In this document: piece by piece, positions 8,718 through 17,147 of the stretch
How the letters are laid out: every line of letters starts with the position of its first letter
How positions within the stretch are numbered: the first letter of the stretch is position 1
Source: Pirellulales bacterium
GTDB taxonomy: Bacteria; Planctomycetota; Planctomycetia; Pirellulales; Lacipirellulaceae
Assembly: GCA_020847515.1 (NCBI GenBank)
Contig: JADLBW010000112.1
Span: 1 to 32,780 of the forward strand
Direction: 5' to 3'
Length of the DNA: 32,780 bases
Program-made: the position numbers and the translations under genes
Notes under the pieces: model-generated
Told to the model about the DNA's origin: nothing
The model's input: only the letters and a program-made list of their open reading frames with translations
The model's database searches: none

Positions 8718-11531
8718 CTACCAGTACACATATCGCTGAAACAGCTCCCGCTCTTTCGGCGGCAAGGCCTGTACGTCGGGAACCAAGAACCGATTGTCGT
8801 CCAGGTCGAGGAGCATCTTGCCGCGCTGGCCGAAGTCCTGCACCTGGCTCTGGCTCCAGCGCATGGTGAACCGCTTCGGGCCGTACGCCGTCTGGACCTC
8901 GCAGTGAAGGTGGCCCAGCTCCAGGTGCATCGACTCGATGCGATCGATGGTCTGCAGGAAGTAACGGCGGTCGAGCGCGTGCCGGACGAGCATCTGCGCC
9001 GCGATAGGCCAGGCGTCGAGATTTCGCAGGATGCCGATCTCCCGCTGTTCGCCCTCGCGGGTCCAGACCCGCAGGCTGATGTAATCCTGCGGGTTGGTCG
9101 CCGGAAACAGGTTCACCGCAAACACGCCCCGGTAGACCTCGTCGTTGGCCAGCACCACGGTCACCGTGCTGCGGGCGCCGGGGCAGATCTCGGCGTCGGT
9201 CGGGGCGAGCCAACGGGGCACGAAGGCTTCGGCGGCGCTGGAATCGCGTTCCGTTAGCGAGCGCTCGGCCGGAGCCGTCGTGCAGGCCTGCTTGAGCATA
9301 GCGTCCACGGACGCGCCGGTCGCCGTCTGCGATTGCAGCCGCACCAGCCTGGCATACTGGCCGTCGCAAGCGACAAGTTCCCCGTGGCTGCCCTGCTCGA
9401 TCAGCCGGCCCCGATCGAACACCAAGATCCGGTGAGCGTCGCGCAGCGTGGAAAGCCGGTGCGCAATGGCGATCGTCGTCCTCCCGCGGGTGAGCGCCTT
9501 GAGGGCCTGCTGGATCGCTTGCTCGCTTTCGGCGTCGACGCTGCTGGTGGCCTCGTCGAGCACCAGGATGGGCGGATCGTAGAGAATCGCCCTGGCGATC
9601 GACAGCCGTTGGCGCTCGCCGCCGGAAAGCCCGGCGCCGCGCTCCCCCAGCCAGGTGTCGTAGCCTAGCGGCGAATTCAGGATAAATTCATGCGACTGGG
9701 CCGCCTTGGCGGCGGCGATGGCTTGCTCAGGCGTGCTTTCGGGCAGGCCGTAGACCAGATTGTCCCAAATGGTGCCGCGGAACATGAACGGCTCTTGCAG
9801 CACGACGCCGATATGCCGCCGCAGTTGATGTGCGGCCAGTTGGCGCACGTCGACGCCGTCGACCCGCACGCGCCCCTCCTGTACGTCGTAGAACCGGCAG
9901 AGCAGATTCACGAGCGTCGTCTTGCCGCTGCCGCTTTTGCCGACGATGCCGATCGTCTCGCCAGGGCGAATGTCGAAGCTGATGCCGCGGAGCACCGGCT
10001 GATGCCGTTCGTAGCCGAACGTGACGTTTTCAAACTGGATGCCCCCCTTCACCTCCGGCAAATCGACCGGCTCAGCCGGGTCGTTCGACTCGATGGGCGT
10101 GTCCAGCAGCTCGAAGACCCGCTGGCAGCCGGTAAGAAAGTTGGTCAGCCAGGTGGTGAACTGCGATAGCGTCGCCAGCGGCGTGTAGAACATCGCCAGG
10201 TAGGCCAGGAATGCCATCAGCGAACCAAGCGACATCCTGCCCGCCAGGACGTCTCGCCCGCCGACGTACCAGACGATCAATCCGCCTAGACTGAAGATAA
10301 GCTGCATCGTTGCCGAGAAGGCGGCGGTGGAGTAATCCACGCGAATGCGCGACAGCCGCAGGTAATCGCTAATGCGGTTGTAGCGCTCATACTCGCGATT
10401 CTCCTGGGCGAACGCCTTCACCACGCGAATGCCCGAGAGCATGCAGGTAAGCATGCCGGCCTGCTTGCTGCTGGAGTCCCAGTAGCGGTAATGCTTGGGA
10501 TGGACCCGCTTCCAGAAGAAGAAGCTGCCGGCGATCACCAGCGGCGCCGGGATAAGCGTGTACATCGCCAGCTTCGGATTGAGCGTGAAGAGCATCACGC
10601 CCACGGCGGTCACCTGCACGATCTGCAGCAAAAAGCCGCCGGTGATCTGCTGCAGCAGGCTCTGAATGACTTCGCTGTCGTAGGCGACGCGGCTGGTGAT
10701 CGAGCCGACCTGGTGCCGGTCGTAATAACTCAGTCCCAGCGCGTGGAGTTTCTCCACCAACTTGGCGCGCAGCTCAAAGGTGAGCGCCACGCCGACGCGC
10801 GTCGCCATGCGACCTTTGGCGAAGTTGACCAGGCTTAGCACGATCCGCGCAAAGGCGAGCGAACCGACGACGGTCAACAGCGCCGTCATCATCGCTGGCG
10901 GATGGAGCGACCCCTCGCCTCCCTTGAGAATGTGGTCTACGAGATATTGCTGAAGCTTCGGCGGAGCCAGCTCGGCGGCCACGGCGATCAGCATCAGCCC
11001 GCACATCACGGCCGCCGTCGCGCGGTGGGGCCACAGCATTTGGGCCAGCCGCCCGATGATGGCCTTGCGCGGAATGCAGCGGGGGCAGGCCTCGCCGGGC
11101 GTCGGCAAGCGCTGATCGCATTTCGCACAGTGCGTCGCCAGCGACGGCTCGGCGGCAGTGGTCGCCACCTCTCCGGTCGCACGCAGATCTTCCAAGCTCC
11201 GCGCCAAACGGTGAAACCGGTCGGCCTCCGCGTTCGAGTAACGGGCCAGGTCGACCCAATGACCGTCGACGAAGGCCTGCAGGAATCCCGAGCCGACGGC
11301 GCCTTGTGTGCGGAACTCCTCGACCTCCGACAGCGGTACGTGGGTCTCCACCGTCGCGGCGTCGCCCTCGGCCACCGCAGCGACGTTCAGATGCGTGGCG
11401 ACGATCCAGTGTCGGCGCGGCCGGCCTGAAAGCGAAAGGTTGGTGCTCGTCGACATCAGCACCGGCGCCCCGTTGAGCCCCTGGAGGTCGAGTTCCCTTT
11501 TGACGGCGAGCGGCAGTTCTTCGTGGAGCAT
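8718..11531 (-). CDS. ABC exporter fused to N-terminal PH-like/zinc-ribbon region and C-terminal DUF1854
   Basis: A 937-residue fusion. Residues 1-115 look like a small beta-rich, PH-like domain (my inference). Residues 135-152 form a four-cysteine zinc ribbon (CAKC and CPRC). Residues 165-470 are an ABC type-1 membrane domain with about six helices. Residues 498-735 are the ATPase: Walker A GKSGSGKT (531-538), signature LSGGE (635-639), Walker B ILVLDE (655-660) and switch His691. Residues 780-937 match DUF1854 (NLFPATNPQDYISLRV; DDNRFLVPDVQAL; ending FQRYVYW). In proteobacteria a similar ABC protein and a separate DUF1854 protein are named 'cyanophycin metabolism-associated'. No cyanophycin gene is in this window, so the substrate is unknown. 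The ATG at 11531 is the only start before an in-frame stop; it has no SD. Confidence 0.88.
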   Translation of the reverse strand: MLHEELPLAVKRELDLQGLNGAPVLMSTSTNLSLSGRPRRHWIVATHLNVAAVAEGDAATVETHVPLSEVEEFRTQGAVGSGFLQAFVDGHWVDLARYSNAEADRFHRLARSLEDLRATGEVATTAAEPSLATHCAKCDQRLPTPGEACPRCIPRKAIIGRLAQMLWPHRATAAVMCGLMLIAVAAELAPPKLQQYLVDHILKGGEGSLHPPAMMTALLTVVGSLAFARIVLSLVNFAKGRMATRVGVALTFELRAKLVEKLHALGLSYYDRHQVGSITSRVAYDSEVIQSLLQQITGGFLLQIVQVTAVGVMLFTLNPKLAMYTLIPAPLVIAGSFFFWKRVHPKHYRYWDSSSKQAGMLTCMLSGIRVVKAFAQENREYERYNRISDYLRLSRIRVDYSTAAFSATMQLIFSLGGLIVWYVGGRDVLAGRMSLGSLMAFLAYLAMFYTPLATLSQFTTWLTNFLTGCQRVFELLDTPIESNDPAEPVDLPEVKGGIQFENVTFGYERHQPVLRGISFDIRPGETIGIVGKSGSGKTTLVNLLCRFYDVQEGRVRVDGVDVRQLAAHQLRRHIGVVLQEPFMFRGTIWDNLVYGLPESTPEQAIAAAKAAQSHEFILNSPLGYDTWLGERGAGLSGGERQRLSIARAILYDPPILVLDEATSSVDAESEQAIQQALKALTRGRTTIAIAHRLSTLRDAHRILVFDRGRLIEQGSHGELVACDGQYARLVRLQSQTATGASVDAMLKQACTTAPAERSLTERDSSAAEAFVPRWLAPTDAEICPGARSTVTVVLANDEVYRGVFAVNLFPATNPQDYISLRVWTREGEQREIGILRNLDAWPIAAQMLVRHALDRRYFLQTIDRIESMHLELGHLHCEVQTAYGPKRFTMRWSQSQVQDFGQRGKMLLDLDDNRFLVPDVQALPPKERELFQRYVYW

Positions 11532-11606
11532 GGCAGCGGTGAGTAACGTAACGGCAGCGGCGAACGGCGCCTCGCGAGACGCCGGCTAGCGCAATAGCAA
11601 CTCGCC

Positions 11607-11687
11607 CTAAAACAGAAGTGCGCCCTCTTGGCAGCAGATGAATTCGATCGGCATCCGGCCGTCGACCGCGTCGGCGGGGCGATTCAT
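11607..11687 (-). CDS. Possible 26-residue leader peptide or gene remnant
   Basis: A short frame begins with ATG, preceded by GGGAGG 8 bases upstream, one of the best SD sequences in the window. It encodes 26 residues ending MPIEFICCQEGALLF. That tail recalls the N-terminus of small zinc-ribbon domains (MPI-x-F-x-C-x-x-C-G-x-L-L), but the second cysteine is replaced by Glu and a stop follows at once. It ends 75 bases before the ABC/DUF1854 start on the same strand. It may be a regulatory leader, a true microprotein, or the broken start of a lost gene; I cannot decide between these. Confidence 0.3.
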   Translation of the reverse strand: MNRPADAVDGRMPIEFICCQEGALLF

Positions 11688-12034
11688 CTCGATCGCCTCC
11701 CGCGACGCGCATCAATTGGTTGAACGTGTAATCATCTCAGGCGAAGCAGAAGGCCGCACGCAGGCGACAGGCTCAGAAGCTCGCCGCGGCGGAGGGCCCA
11801 CGCGAGCACGGCGGAATTATACGGAGATGGCCAAGCCGGCCTAGACGAGATTTTTTTGCGGGCGCCGGGACGATGCCGACCTCTTCCCGCGGTGGGGGGC
11901 TGACTGGGCAGAGCAGCCGGCTGCAGCAACCTGGTACCCCGCCTGGGGGGGAAGAACTGCGAAGGGCGTCTCGCTTCGATCAGATCGCTGGCAGTCCCTC
12001 CGCTAGCTTCCGACTTGTCGCGGGTCAAGTGAAT

Positions 12035-12063
12035 CGACGCCCGCTTCGTCGGGCCTGGCGTCG
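12035..12063. repeat. Inverted repeat, possible barrier downstream of the retropepsin gene
   Basis: Perfect 7-bp arms (CGACGCC/GGCGTCG) enclose 15 bases that can form a smaller CCCG/CGGG stem. It lies about 165 bases past the retropepsin stop, with no T-tract on either strand. It could act as a transcript-end stabiliser or weak terminator. Confidence 0.35.
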
Positions 12064-12227
12064 TTGACCGTTAGGGCCTTTCGCCGCGCCTCGATCTTAG
12101 CAGGGGCCGGCTCCATGGTCCGCACAACAATCGCGCCTGCGAAGGCAGATCCGGCCACGGCCCGATCGCCGCGAGCGCCGCCGAAGCGCTGCGCAATAGA
12201 CCTCGACGTCCGCCCCCTCGGGCAATT

Positions 12228-12686
12228 TCAGCGGTCCGGCCGAAAACCGCCAAGGATCAAACGCATAGGTTTAAGTTCGCGTTTGAGCGGGTCAAGCGCC
12301 AAGCCCAATGATTCCAGCGTCGTGGCGCCTAAGAGATTTGCGTCGCCTTCCTCGCCGAATACGACGTCGGCGCCGCCGACGCGCTCGCCATAGCGGAAGT
12401 ACGCGATGCCACGCTTACGAGTGACCTTGTCGCCGTTCGCCAGCCAGAAGACTTCCTCCGACAACGGCCGAATGTTGAGCTCTTCCAGGAGTTCGCCAGG
12501 AGCCACGGTATAAATCGCGCCGGAGTCGACCATGAATTCAACAGGCCGCGTGTCCTGCGGGTCAGCGGGATTGCCAATGTCGAGCGTGAGGAACGTGAGT
12601 CCCACAATGGATCCGTACTGATCGAAGGACAGATGGCGTATGTGCCTATAGTAGCCGGCGGAAGGCGGCGCAGCAAACGCACTCAC
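12228..12686 (-). CDS. Retropepsin-like clan AA aspartic protease
   Basis: A protein of up to 152 residues in the retroviral-type (clan AA) aspartic protease group. The catalytic loop is [13 protein letters not shown] (51-63): Asp54-Ser-Gly in place of the usual DTG, with both forms known to be active in pepsin-like families. The flap region is [12 protein letters not shown] and the C-terminal hydrophobic-Gly motif is [13 protein letters not shown] (117-129). As in retropepsins, one chain holds one catalytic Asp, so it should act as a dimer. The GTG start overlaps the TGA of the upstream AAA gene (GTGA), implying translational coupling. An internal GTG at 12605 (residue 28) would give a 125-residue protein closer to the family core, so the true start is uncertain. 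Confidence 0.75.
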   Translation of the reverse strand: MSAFAAPPSAGYYRHIRHLSFDQYGSIVGLTFLTLDIGNPADPQDTRPVEFMVDSGAIYTVAPGELLEELNIRPLSEEVFWLANGDKVTRKRGIAYFRYGERVGGADVVFGEEGDANLLGATTLESLGLALDPLKRELKPMRLILGGFRPDR

Positions 12687-14170
12687 ACCTCATACACAAT
12701 CCGCCCATGCCGCTGGCTGCGGCTGATGCGGTCGGTGGCGTAGAGGCCTGCCAGCACGAACTCGATGCATGACGCTCGGACGGCGGGATCCTGGCTGGCG
12801 TTTACTTCGAAGGCCTTGTCCCAGATCGGCGGCACTCGCTTGATCAGCTCGGCGTAGTGCGACGACGGGAGCATGTCGCCGACTTCGATCTTCACCCCCT
12901 CGGAAAAGATCTGACCGATTTCGGCCAGGCCGTGCTTGTCGACGTATTCGCTGAATACGGTCGCGATCGCTTCCGCCATCACGGCGTCGAGCACTTGACG
13001 CTCGGTCATTTGATGAGCGCCCATCATATCCAACTCCAACTTGCCGAGCGACGACGCGTAGAGGTGCCCCAGATCGCTGATGCGCGGCACGGCGGGCTTC
13101 TCGCCCAACACCGCGGCGCGATGGCGGGCCGAGGCGATCATGGTGCGATAATTCGCCAGCGACAGGCGGGCGCTGACGCCCGACTGGTGGTCGATGTATT
13201 TTGAATTGCGGGCGGCTCGACTGACTTCTTCTACCAGTTCCTTCATAAAGTAGGGAACGACGACCTCGGCGCCGACGGTGCGGGCGACGGGCCGGTTCGC
13301 TTCAGCGACTTCTTGCTCCGCTATCCGCGCCCCGCTGTCCGCTTTTTGATCAACTTCCTGCTCGAGTATGCGCACCCCTTGGTCGCGCTCCAGCGGGTAG
13401 TGGGTGTGAATGATCGAGCCGATGCGGTCCTTCAACTGGGGGATCACCTTGCCCGAGCGGTTGTACGTCGCCGGATTTGCGCTAAACAGGATTAACACGT
13501 CGATGTCGAACTTCACCGGATAGCCGCGAATTTGCACATCGCGTTCCTCCAGGATGTTGAAGAGTCCCACCTGCACCAGTTCATCCAGTTCGGGCAACTC
13601 GTTCATGGCGAAAATACCGCGATGCATCCGCGGAATAAGCCCGAAATGGAGCGCATCCTCGGCGCTCATGCTGACGCCTGCGGCCAGCTTCGCCGGGTCG
13701 ATTTCGCCGATGATGTCGGCGAACTTGGTGCCCGGCGCCAGCCGCTCGGCGTAGCGATCCTCGCGCGACCACCAGGCAATCGGCACTTCGTCGGCCGGGC
13801 AGCTTTCTACCAGGATGCGGCCCCGCTTGGTGATGGGACGGTAGGGGTCGTCATGCAGCGGGATGCTCGCGTCCTCGATGTAGGGCACCGCCTCATCCAG
13901 AAAACTGCTCACCAGCCGCATCAACCGGCTCTTGGCCTGGCCTTTCTCGCCCAGGAACAGCAGGTCGTGCTGGGCGAGGATGGCGATGTTCAGCTCCGGG
14001 AGCACCGTGTCGTCGTAACCTATGATGCCCGCATAAAGATCCTCGCCGGATTGCAGCTTTCGCAAGAAGTTGTCGTGGATCTCTTGCTTTACGCTCTTGC
14101 TCGTCCAGCCGCTGGCGCGAAGCTGGGCCAGGGTGCGGGGGCGGTGCATCGATTCGAAGGAGACGGCCAT
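12683..14170 (-). CDS. MoxR / Mg-chelatase subunit I-like AAA+ ATPase
   Basis: A 495-residue cytoplasmic AAA+ ATPase resembling MoxR and the ChlI/BchI subunit of magnesium chelatase. The P-loop is GEKGQAKS (74-81), with Ala in place of the Gly before Lys80. The Walker B region reads [12 protein letters not shown] (185-196), with Asn-Glu in place of Asp-Glu. Sensor 1 Asn is in FSANP (229-233), and KDRIGS carries an arginine-finger candidate. Such variants recur in this subfamily, so it is not obviously dead. MoxR ATPases normally remodel partners carrying VWA domains; here the coupled partner is the retropepsin-like protein. The ATG at 14170 is preferred, with ATG at 14149 as alternative; neither has an SD. 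A strong promoter lies just upstream. Confidence 0.87.
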   Translation of the reverse strand: MAVSFESMHRPRTLAQLRASGWTSKSVKQEIHDNFLRKLQSGEDLYAGIIGYDDTVLPELNIAILAQHDLLFLGEKGQAKSRLMRLVSSFLDEAVPYIEDASIPLHDDPYRPITKRGRILVESCPADEVPIAWWSREDRYAERLAPGTKFADIIGEIDPAKLAAGVSMSAEDALHFGLIPRMHRGIFAMNELPELDELVQVGLFNILEERDVQIRGYPVKFDIDVLILFSANPATYNRSGKVIPQLKDRIGSIIHTHYPLERDQGVRILEQEVDQKADSGARIAEQEVAEANRPVARTVGAEVVVPYFMKELVEEVSRAARNSKYIDHQSGVSARLSLANYRTMIASARHRAAVLGEKPAVPRISDLGHLYASSLGKLELDMMGAHQMTERQVLDAVMAEAIATVFSEYVDKHGLAEIGQIFSEGVKIEVGDMLPSSHYAELIKRVPPIWDKAFEVNASQDPAVRASCIEFVLAGLYATDRISRSQRHGRIVYEV

Positions 14171-14238
14171 AACAGTTCGCAGGCAGGGCGGGGGAGAGGC
14201 GTGCCGCAATCGGAGGCAGGAATTTCGGCGCAAGCGAA

Positions 14239-14266
14239 ATTATAGCGCAGCGGCGAGCATTGCCAA
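14239..14266 (-). promoter_or_regulatory. Sigma-70-type promoter for the AAA-retropepsin pair
   Basis: On the minus strand TTGGCA (5 of 6 to consensus) and a perfect TATAAT are separated by 16 bases. The predicted transcript start lies about 60 bases before the ATG at 14170. This is the best promoter match I found in the window. It implies that the AAA and retropepsin genes are transcribed on their own, not only by read-through from the upstream glycosyltransferase. Confidence 0.7.
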
Positions 14267-14343
14267 ATGAGCGACGACAGGCCGACTTCCAGCGAGGTCG
14301 CGGCTCTATCCAGCCCGAGGTGCTGAAGCGGCGATCCGGCGGA

Positions 14344-15483
14344 TCAGGCCGCGTCGCGAGTTGCCGCCGGCGGCGCAGACCCAGCGCCGCCCGCTTGGAG
14401 GGCGCCGCGCAGCGCCTCGATCGCGCCTGCCGCCCCGGTCGCCGCATCGTAGCGCACCACCGAGTGAGCCGCGCGAACCATGGCCGTCGGTATCAAGGCC
14501 GCAGCGGGCGCGATGATCACTCGGCACGCGGAATTCGTCGAGAACCGCGCCGTGGAAGGCCAAACCAGCAGTTCGAGCTCCGGCCCGACGGCGCTCTCAT
14601 GAAACACTGCCCGGAGCCTGCGCGCCAGCTCCGGCTGATCGGTCTCCGCAATTCGAGTCGAAACCTGTGATAAGCTGCGACTGCGAATGCCTTCCAAGCA
14701 GCGGGCCAGCACCAGCGGTCGCTTGAAGTACGCGACGTTCGGTCCGTCCTGCCAGCGGCCGGGCGTCGTCGCATGGGGCGGATGCCACAGATGGTATGCC
14801 TGCGTATATCCCAGGGCCGTCGCCACGCGGGCGCCGATCTTGCGCAGCCGCGCCGCCAGGTCGTCGTCCTCGCAGCCCCAGCCCCGAAACTGCTCGTCAA
14901 AGCCGTTGATCCGCTCCAACTGCTCTCGCCAGGCGGCCATATTCCAGCCGATCAGTTTAGGCCGACTGCCGTGGCGCATGAGCTGATAGGCCAGCGATTT
15001 GAGATAGGTCTTGCGAAGCGACTTCCTCAGCGGCGCGACCATCGCCAGGAACCCGCCGCTGCGAACGGCCTGTTCATCGATCTGCCGGCTGGTCGACTCA
15101 TCTAAACGGATGCAATCGCCCGCGCGCACAACCCCGTGGCGTCGGGCCTCGAGATGTCGCTGCAGGTGGTCCGGCGGGAAGATGCAATCGCCGTCGGTAA
15201 ATAGCAGATACGGGGCCAGCGAAGAGCGGATGCCGGCGTTGCGGCAGCGGGCGAGCTGAAAGCCGTCGTGCGGATGGGTGCAGAACTTCAGCCTGAAGGC
15301 GCCCTCGCGGCGGAACTGGTCGACTACGTCGGCCGTTTCGTCCAGCGAGCCGTCGTCGACGACGATCGCCTCGAACCGCCCGGCGACTCCCTGCTGCACG
15401 GCCAGCGACGCCAGACACCGGCGCAGGTGGCCGGGACGCTGATAGGTGGAGACGATGACTGAGATTTCCGGCGGCGCAACCAC
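14344..15483 (-). CDS. Family 2 glycosyltransferase (GT-A)
   Basis: A 379-residue GT-A glycosyltransferase. It opens with EISVIVSTYQRPGHLRRCL (6-24), followed by VVDDGS (41-46), the metal-binding DGD (97-99), and GWGCEDDDLAARLRK (201-215), which matches the galactosyltransferase-type C-terminal motif of chondroitin-polymerase-like GT2 enzymes. HLWHPPH (231-237) is the usual downstream metal/active-site His block. The last 100 residues are Ala-rich and less conserved, so may be peripheral. There is no membrane helix. GTG at 15483 is the start: GGGAGG lies 5 bases before it, and no better start fits. Donor, acceptor and pathway are unknown. The sulfatase upstream (151-base gap) may be co-transcribed. 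Confidence 0.87.
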   Translation of the reverse strand: MVAPPEISVIVSTYQRPGHLRRCLASLAVQQGVAGRFEAIVVDDGSLDETADVVDQFRREGAFRLKFCTHPHDGFQLARCRNAGIRSSLAPYLLFTDGDCIFPPDHLQRHLEARRHGVVRAGDCIRLDESTSRQIDEQAVRSGGFLAMVAPLRKSLRKTYLKSLAYQLMRHGSRPKLIGWNMAAWREQLERINGFDEQFRGWGCEDDDLAARLRKIGARVATALGYTQAYHLWHPPHATTPGRWQDGPNVAYFKRPLVLARCLEGIRSRSLSQVSTRIAETDQPELARRLRAVFHESAVGPELELLVWPSTARFSTNSACRVIIAPAAALIPTAMVRAAHSVVRYDAATGAAGAIEALRGALQAGGAGSAPPAATRDAA

Positions 15484-15634
15484 GGCAACCTCCCTGCCGG
15501 CGGCGATCGATCAATGGGGCGCTGATCGTAGGCAAGCCGCCGCTGGCGGGCGAGATCGATTTTTTCGCCGAACGCGGGGGCGTAGCGTCCGCGCTCGACC
15601 GCTAGCAGGGCGACCGACCGCTCAGGCGGAAGCG

Positions 15635-17092
15635 TCAAGGCAGCGCCTCGTCCACGCCCGGCAGTGGGAACAGCGGGGACGCGACATGCGCTTCCTTGGC
15701 GTAGGCGCTCAGTCGCCGAACTACGTCGGGGTGCTCAGCGGCGACGTCGGTCGTCTCGCTGCGGTCGGTTGCCAGATCGTAGAGCTGCCAGGAGCGATTG
15801 CCGGCGGCCAGGTCGGTGCGAACGCCCTTCCATCGGCCTGACCGAACGGCCTGCTGGCCGCCATTGGGCGGGTACTCCCAGTATAAGTAAGGTCGCTCAG
15901 GGGGCGATTCGCTGCCCAGCAAGGCGCCGGCCAGGCTCAGGCCGTCGACGCTCTCGGGCGCGCGGACCCCGGCCAGCTCGCACAGCGTCGGCAAGAGGTC
16001 CCACATGGCCGCCAGGGCCGCTGTTTCGCCGGAAGGGGTCCGGCCGGTCCAGCGGGCGATGAGCGGCGATCGAATGCCTCCCTCGTACACCGATCCTTTC
16101 CTGCCGCGCAGGTGTGCCGACGAATTGAAAAAGTCCGAATCGCTGCCCCCCAGCCGGTCGTAGGTCGGGCCGTTGTCGCTGGTGAACACGATGAGCGTGT
16201 TCTCACCCAGGTTCAGTCCGTCGATCAAATCGACTATCTCGCCCACTCCCTGGTCCATATGCGTGACCATCGCTGCATAGCCTGCCCGGGGCGCGGGGTG
16301 CTTCTGATAGCCCTTATGATCGTAGGGAGCTTCTTGAATCTGGCCGGCATACTGGGCGAGCGATTCGTCGGGAACCTGAATCGACAGATGCGGCACGGTC
16401 AGCGGCACGTAGAGGAAGAACGGCCCATCCTTGTGTTCCCGGATGAAGGCCTTTGCCGCGCTGACGAACTGGTCTTGCGAATATGTCTCGCCGGAAAGGC
16501 TCTTGCCGTCGTTGCCGGGCTGCGGCTGCTTCTGGTCGTTCCGCCACAGGAACGCCGGAAAGTGGTTGTGGGCGTGGCGCTGGCAATAATAGCCGTAGAA
16601 TGAGTCGAAACCCTGCGACGTCGGGGCCCCGCTGGTTCCGAGGTGGCCCAGGCCCCACTTGCCGACCGCCGCGGTGGCGTAACCCTGCTGCTTGAGCAGC
16701 TCGGCCAGCGTCCGGGCGTCGTCGGGAATCGGTTCCTGCCCGGTGAACTTGCTCTCGAGCGGCTCCACCCGGCGCGTCCAAGGGCCCTTCTCGCGATTCT
16801 CGCGGATGTAGGCGTGCCCCGTGTGCAGGCCGGTCATGAGCGTGCACCGGCACGGCGCGCAGACCGGCGCTCCTGCGTAAAACTGCGTGAATCTCATCCC
16901 TCCGGCGGCAAGCCGGTCGATCTGGGGCGTGCGGATGATCTGCTGGCCATAACAGCCCAGCTCGCCGACGCCGAGGTCGTCGGCCAGGATGAAGACGAAA
17001 TTGGGCGGCCGGTCGGCGGCGAGCGCGCACGGCGCGAGGTCCAGCGCGGCAAGTGCGCAGGCCGCAAGGACCATGGATAAGAGCCGGCGCAA
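15635..17092 (-). CDS. Secreted type I sulfatase (arylsulfatase family)
   Basis: A 485-residue secreted sulfatase of the formylglycine-dependent alkaline-phosphatase superfamily. Signal peptide residues 1-26 end at ALA-AD. FILADDLGVGELG near residue 34 supplies the first metal aspartates. The maturation motif is CAPCR (Cys78-Arg82) followed by CTLMTG; it meets C-x-P-x-R but has Cys where Ser is usual. VGKWGLGHLG carries the active-site Lys/His and TSDNGP the further metal Asp/Asn. The start is taken as TTG at 17092, because GGAGGG lies 6 bases before it and it gives a proper RR-led signal peptide. ATG at 17074 is the alternative, while the frame itself is open to 17197. Planctomycetes use many such enzymes on sulfated polysaccharides; the substrate here is unknown. 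No sulfatase-maturing enzyme is nearby. Confidence 0.92.
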   Translation of the reverse strand: MRRLLSMVLAACALAALDLAPCALAADRPPNFVFILADDLGVGELGCYGQQIIRTPQIDRLAAGGMRFTQFYAGAPVCAPCRCTLMTGLHTGHAYIRENREKGPWTRRVEPLESKFTGQEPIPDDARTLAELLKQQGYATAAVGKWGLGHLGTSGAPTSQGFDSFYGYYCQRHAHNHFPAFLWRNDQKQPQPGNDGKSLSGETYSQDQFVSAAKAFIREHKDGPFFLYVPLTVPHLSIQVPDESLAQYAGQIQEAPYDHKGYQKHPAPRAGYAAMVTHMDQGVGEIVDLIDGLNLGENTLIVFTSDNGPTYDRLGGSDSDFFNSSAHLRGRKGSVYEGGIRSPLIARWTGRTPSGETAALAAMWDLLPTLCELAGVRAPESVDGLSLAGALLGSESPPERPYLYWEYPPNGGQQAVRSGRWKGVRTDLAAGNRSWQLYDLATDRSETTDVAAEHPDVVRRLSAYAKEAHVASPLFPLPGVDEALP

Positions 17093-17147
17093 TTGCTTCC
17101 CTCCATTCGCCGCCCGCTTCGAGGCGAACGGCGTGCGTTGATAAACC

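Larger units (their letters stand above)
11532..12227. other. Gene-poor stretch of about 700 bases
   Basis: No convincing protein gene of normal size fills this gap between the ABC fusion and the retropepsin-like gene, both on the minus strand. It holds a 26-codon ORF with a strong SD (11607-11687), a T7 run at 11851-11857 after a 4-bp stem, a longer inverted repeat (12035-12063), and an out-of-frame antitoxin-like peptide fragment next to the retropepsin stop. The short ORFs here are low-complexity and Arg-rich. I tested by eye for tmRNA, SRP RNA and RNase P RNA signatures and found none. Confidence 0.6.

Noticed and set aside
11829..11857. Possible intrinsic terminator (GGCC stem, then T7) on the plus strand
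   Set aside because: The stem is only 4 bp, the T-run starts 9 bases after it, and no plus-strand gene ends there.
11732..12028. A 98-codon minus-strand frame in the gene-poor stretch
   Set aside because: Arg/Pro/Ser-rich low-complexity product, no SD, no family resemblance.
11860..12030. Candidate SRP RNA, tmRNA or RNase P RNA
   Set aside because: The GC-rich self-complementary pieces lack the conserved core sequences of these RNAs on either strand.
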